Part shown: positions 33,801-33,991 of the stretch, one piece after another | How the letters are laid out: each line of letters starts with the position of its first letter | Numbering within the stretch: the stretch's first letter is position 1 | Origin: Bacteroidota bacterium | Lineage (GTDB): Bacteria; Bacteroidota; Bacteroidia; Cytophagales; Thermoflexibacteraceae | Direction: 5' to 3' | DNA: 33,991 nt | NCBI GenBank assembly: GCA_004292785.1 | Contig: RDXG01000204.1 | Span: 1-33,991, forward strand | Notes under the pieces: model-generated | The model's database searches: none | The model's input: the letters and a program-made list of their open reading frames with translations, nothing else | Told to the model about the DNA's origin: nothing | Translations under genes and position numbers: made by a program

Positions 33801-33991
33801 GAAGCTGTCTGAATTAACTCCATAGGTATATTTCACGCCTACGGATTTAAAAAATAAACTCAAACCGCTTTAGCAGCTTTACTTCAAAAGTGTTGTTTCC
33901 AAAATATGCCTAAAATGCCTTAAAACCGCAATAATTTGCAATAAATCTTCTTTGTCTGTGCTGTTAAAAGTCCGAGAAATGCAATAATTTG
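33801..33991 (-). mobile_element. Possible insertion-sequence end, cut by the window
   Basis: A minus-strand frame is open from the right edge to TAA at 33879-33881, reading FNSTDKEDLLQIIAVLRHFR and then HILETTLLK, which looks like a protein C-terminus. About 75 nt on is GAAGCTGTCTGAATTAACTC (33801-33820), a plausible terminal inverted repeat. Boundaries and family are inferred; the other end and the transposase body lie outside. Confidence 0.35.
33879..33989 (-). CDS. Partial CDS, probable transposase C-terminus
   Basis: A 36-codon minus-strand frame is open from the right edge of the window and ends at TAA 33881-33879. The last residues are basic and hydrophobic (LRHFRHILETTLLK). No catalytic residue is visible because the gene body lies outside. 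Its place about 60 nt inside a possible inverted repeat suggests a transposase. Confidence 0.35.
   Translation of the reverse strand, partial: NYCISRTFNSTDKEDLLQIIAVLRHFRHILETTLLK

Noticed and set aside
1-33991. tRNA or rRNA genes
   Set aside because: I looked for the GTTCRANTC arm and paired acceptor stems and found none.

Overview
The window looks like a chromosome segment from a member of the Bacteroidota, probably a gliding, Cytophagales-like bacterium. The evidence is an AT-rich sequence with long A and T runs, genes without obvious Shine-Dalgarno sequences, and several promoters of the Bacteroidota type (TTG, about 19-21 nt, TAnnTTTG). The gene content agrees: gldN, large propeller/Y_Y_Y sensor proteins, a 7TMR-DISM sensor, a BamA-like barrel and an OmpA/PD40 lipoprotein-like protein. 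The species cannot be fixed from the sequence alone.

Layout. 1-4490: two SpoIIE/PP2C-type phosphatase genes, one cut by the left edge and one a 7TMR-DISM sensor broken by a frameshift, flanking a minus-strand BamA/TamA-like outer-membrane gene. 4499-6666: an MBL-fold hydrolase converging on a PHA synthase subunit PhaE-like gene. 7013-8874: a cold-shock gene, a 111-bp MITE-like element with a 5-bp target duplication, a perfect palindromic terminator and an OmpA-domain protein. 9071-12990: housekeeping genes aroQ, folP, a small membrane protein and aspS. 12991-17366: an accessory, decaying stretch with an N-terminally shortened Uma2-like gene, a GT-C-like membrane protein, a full Uma2 gene, a Sir2/CobB remnant, a methyltransferase and a degraded membrane-protein ORF, separated by hairpin repeats. 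17367-20722: a thiolase divergent from an SDR/acyl-CoA dehydrogenase pair. 20785-24362: gldN, a DEAD-box RNA helicase, a repeat-filled intergenic region and kdsD. 24612-28379: a 1255-residue propeller-Y_Y_Y-TM-GAF-SpoIIE sensor phosphatase. 28573-32238: a small secreted cysteine-containing protein and a GH3 (NagZ-like)/serine beta-lactamase-fold fusion. 32323-33315: a doubtful small ORF and folE. The right edge holds the tail of what may be an insertion sequence.

How genes work together. Three SpoIIE phosphatases with different sensory front ends probably feed partner-switching (anti-sigma/anti-anti-sigma type) signalling; no partner genes are visible. PhaE and the thiolase point to acetyl-CoA/polyhydroxyalkanoate metabolism, and the SDR-ACAD pair to acyl-CoA catabolism. 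aroQ, folP and folE serve shikimate and folate synthesis. kdsD, the BamA-like protein, the OmpA-domain protein and the GH3/beta-lactamase fusion serve the envelope.

No clearly new multi-gene system was found. The best leads are the MITE with its palindromic core, a dispersed TGTCGGACA repeat family next to gene decay, the frameshifted sensor, a tandem 16-bp duplication directly upstream of folE, and a possibly leaderless helicase mRNA.
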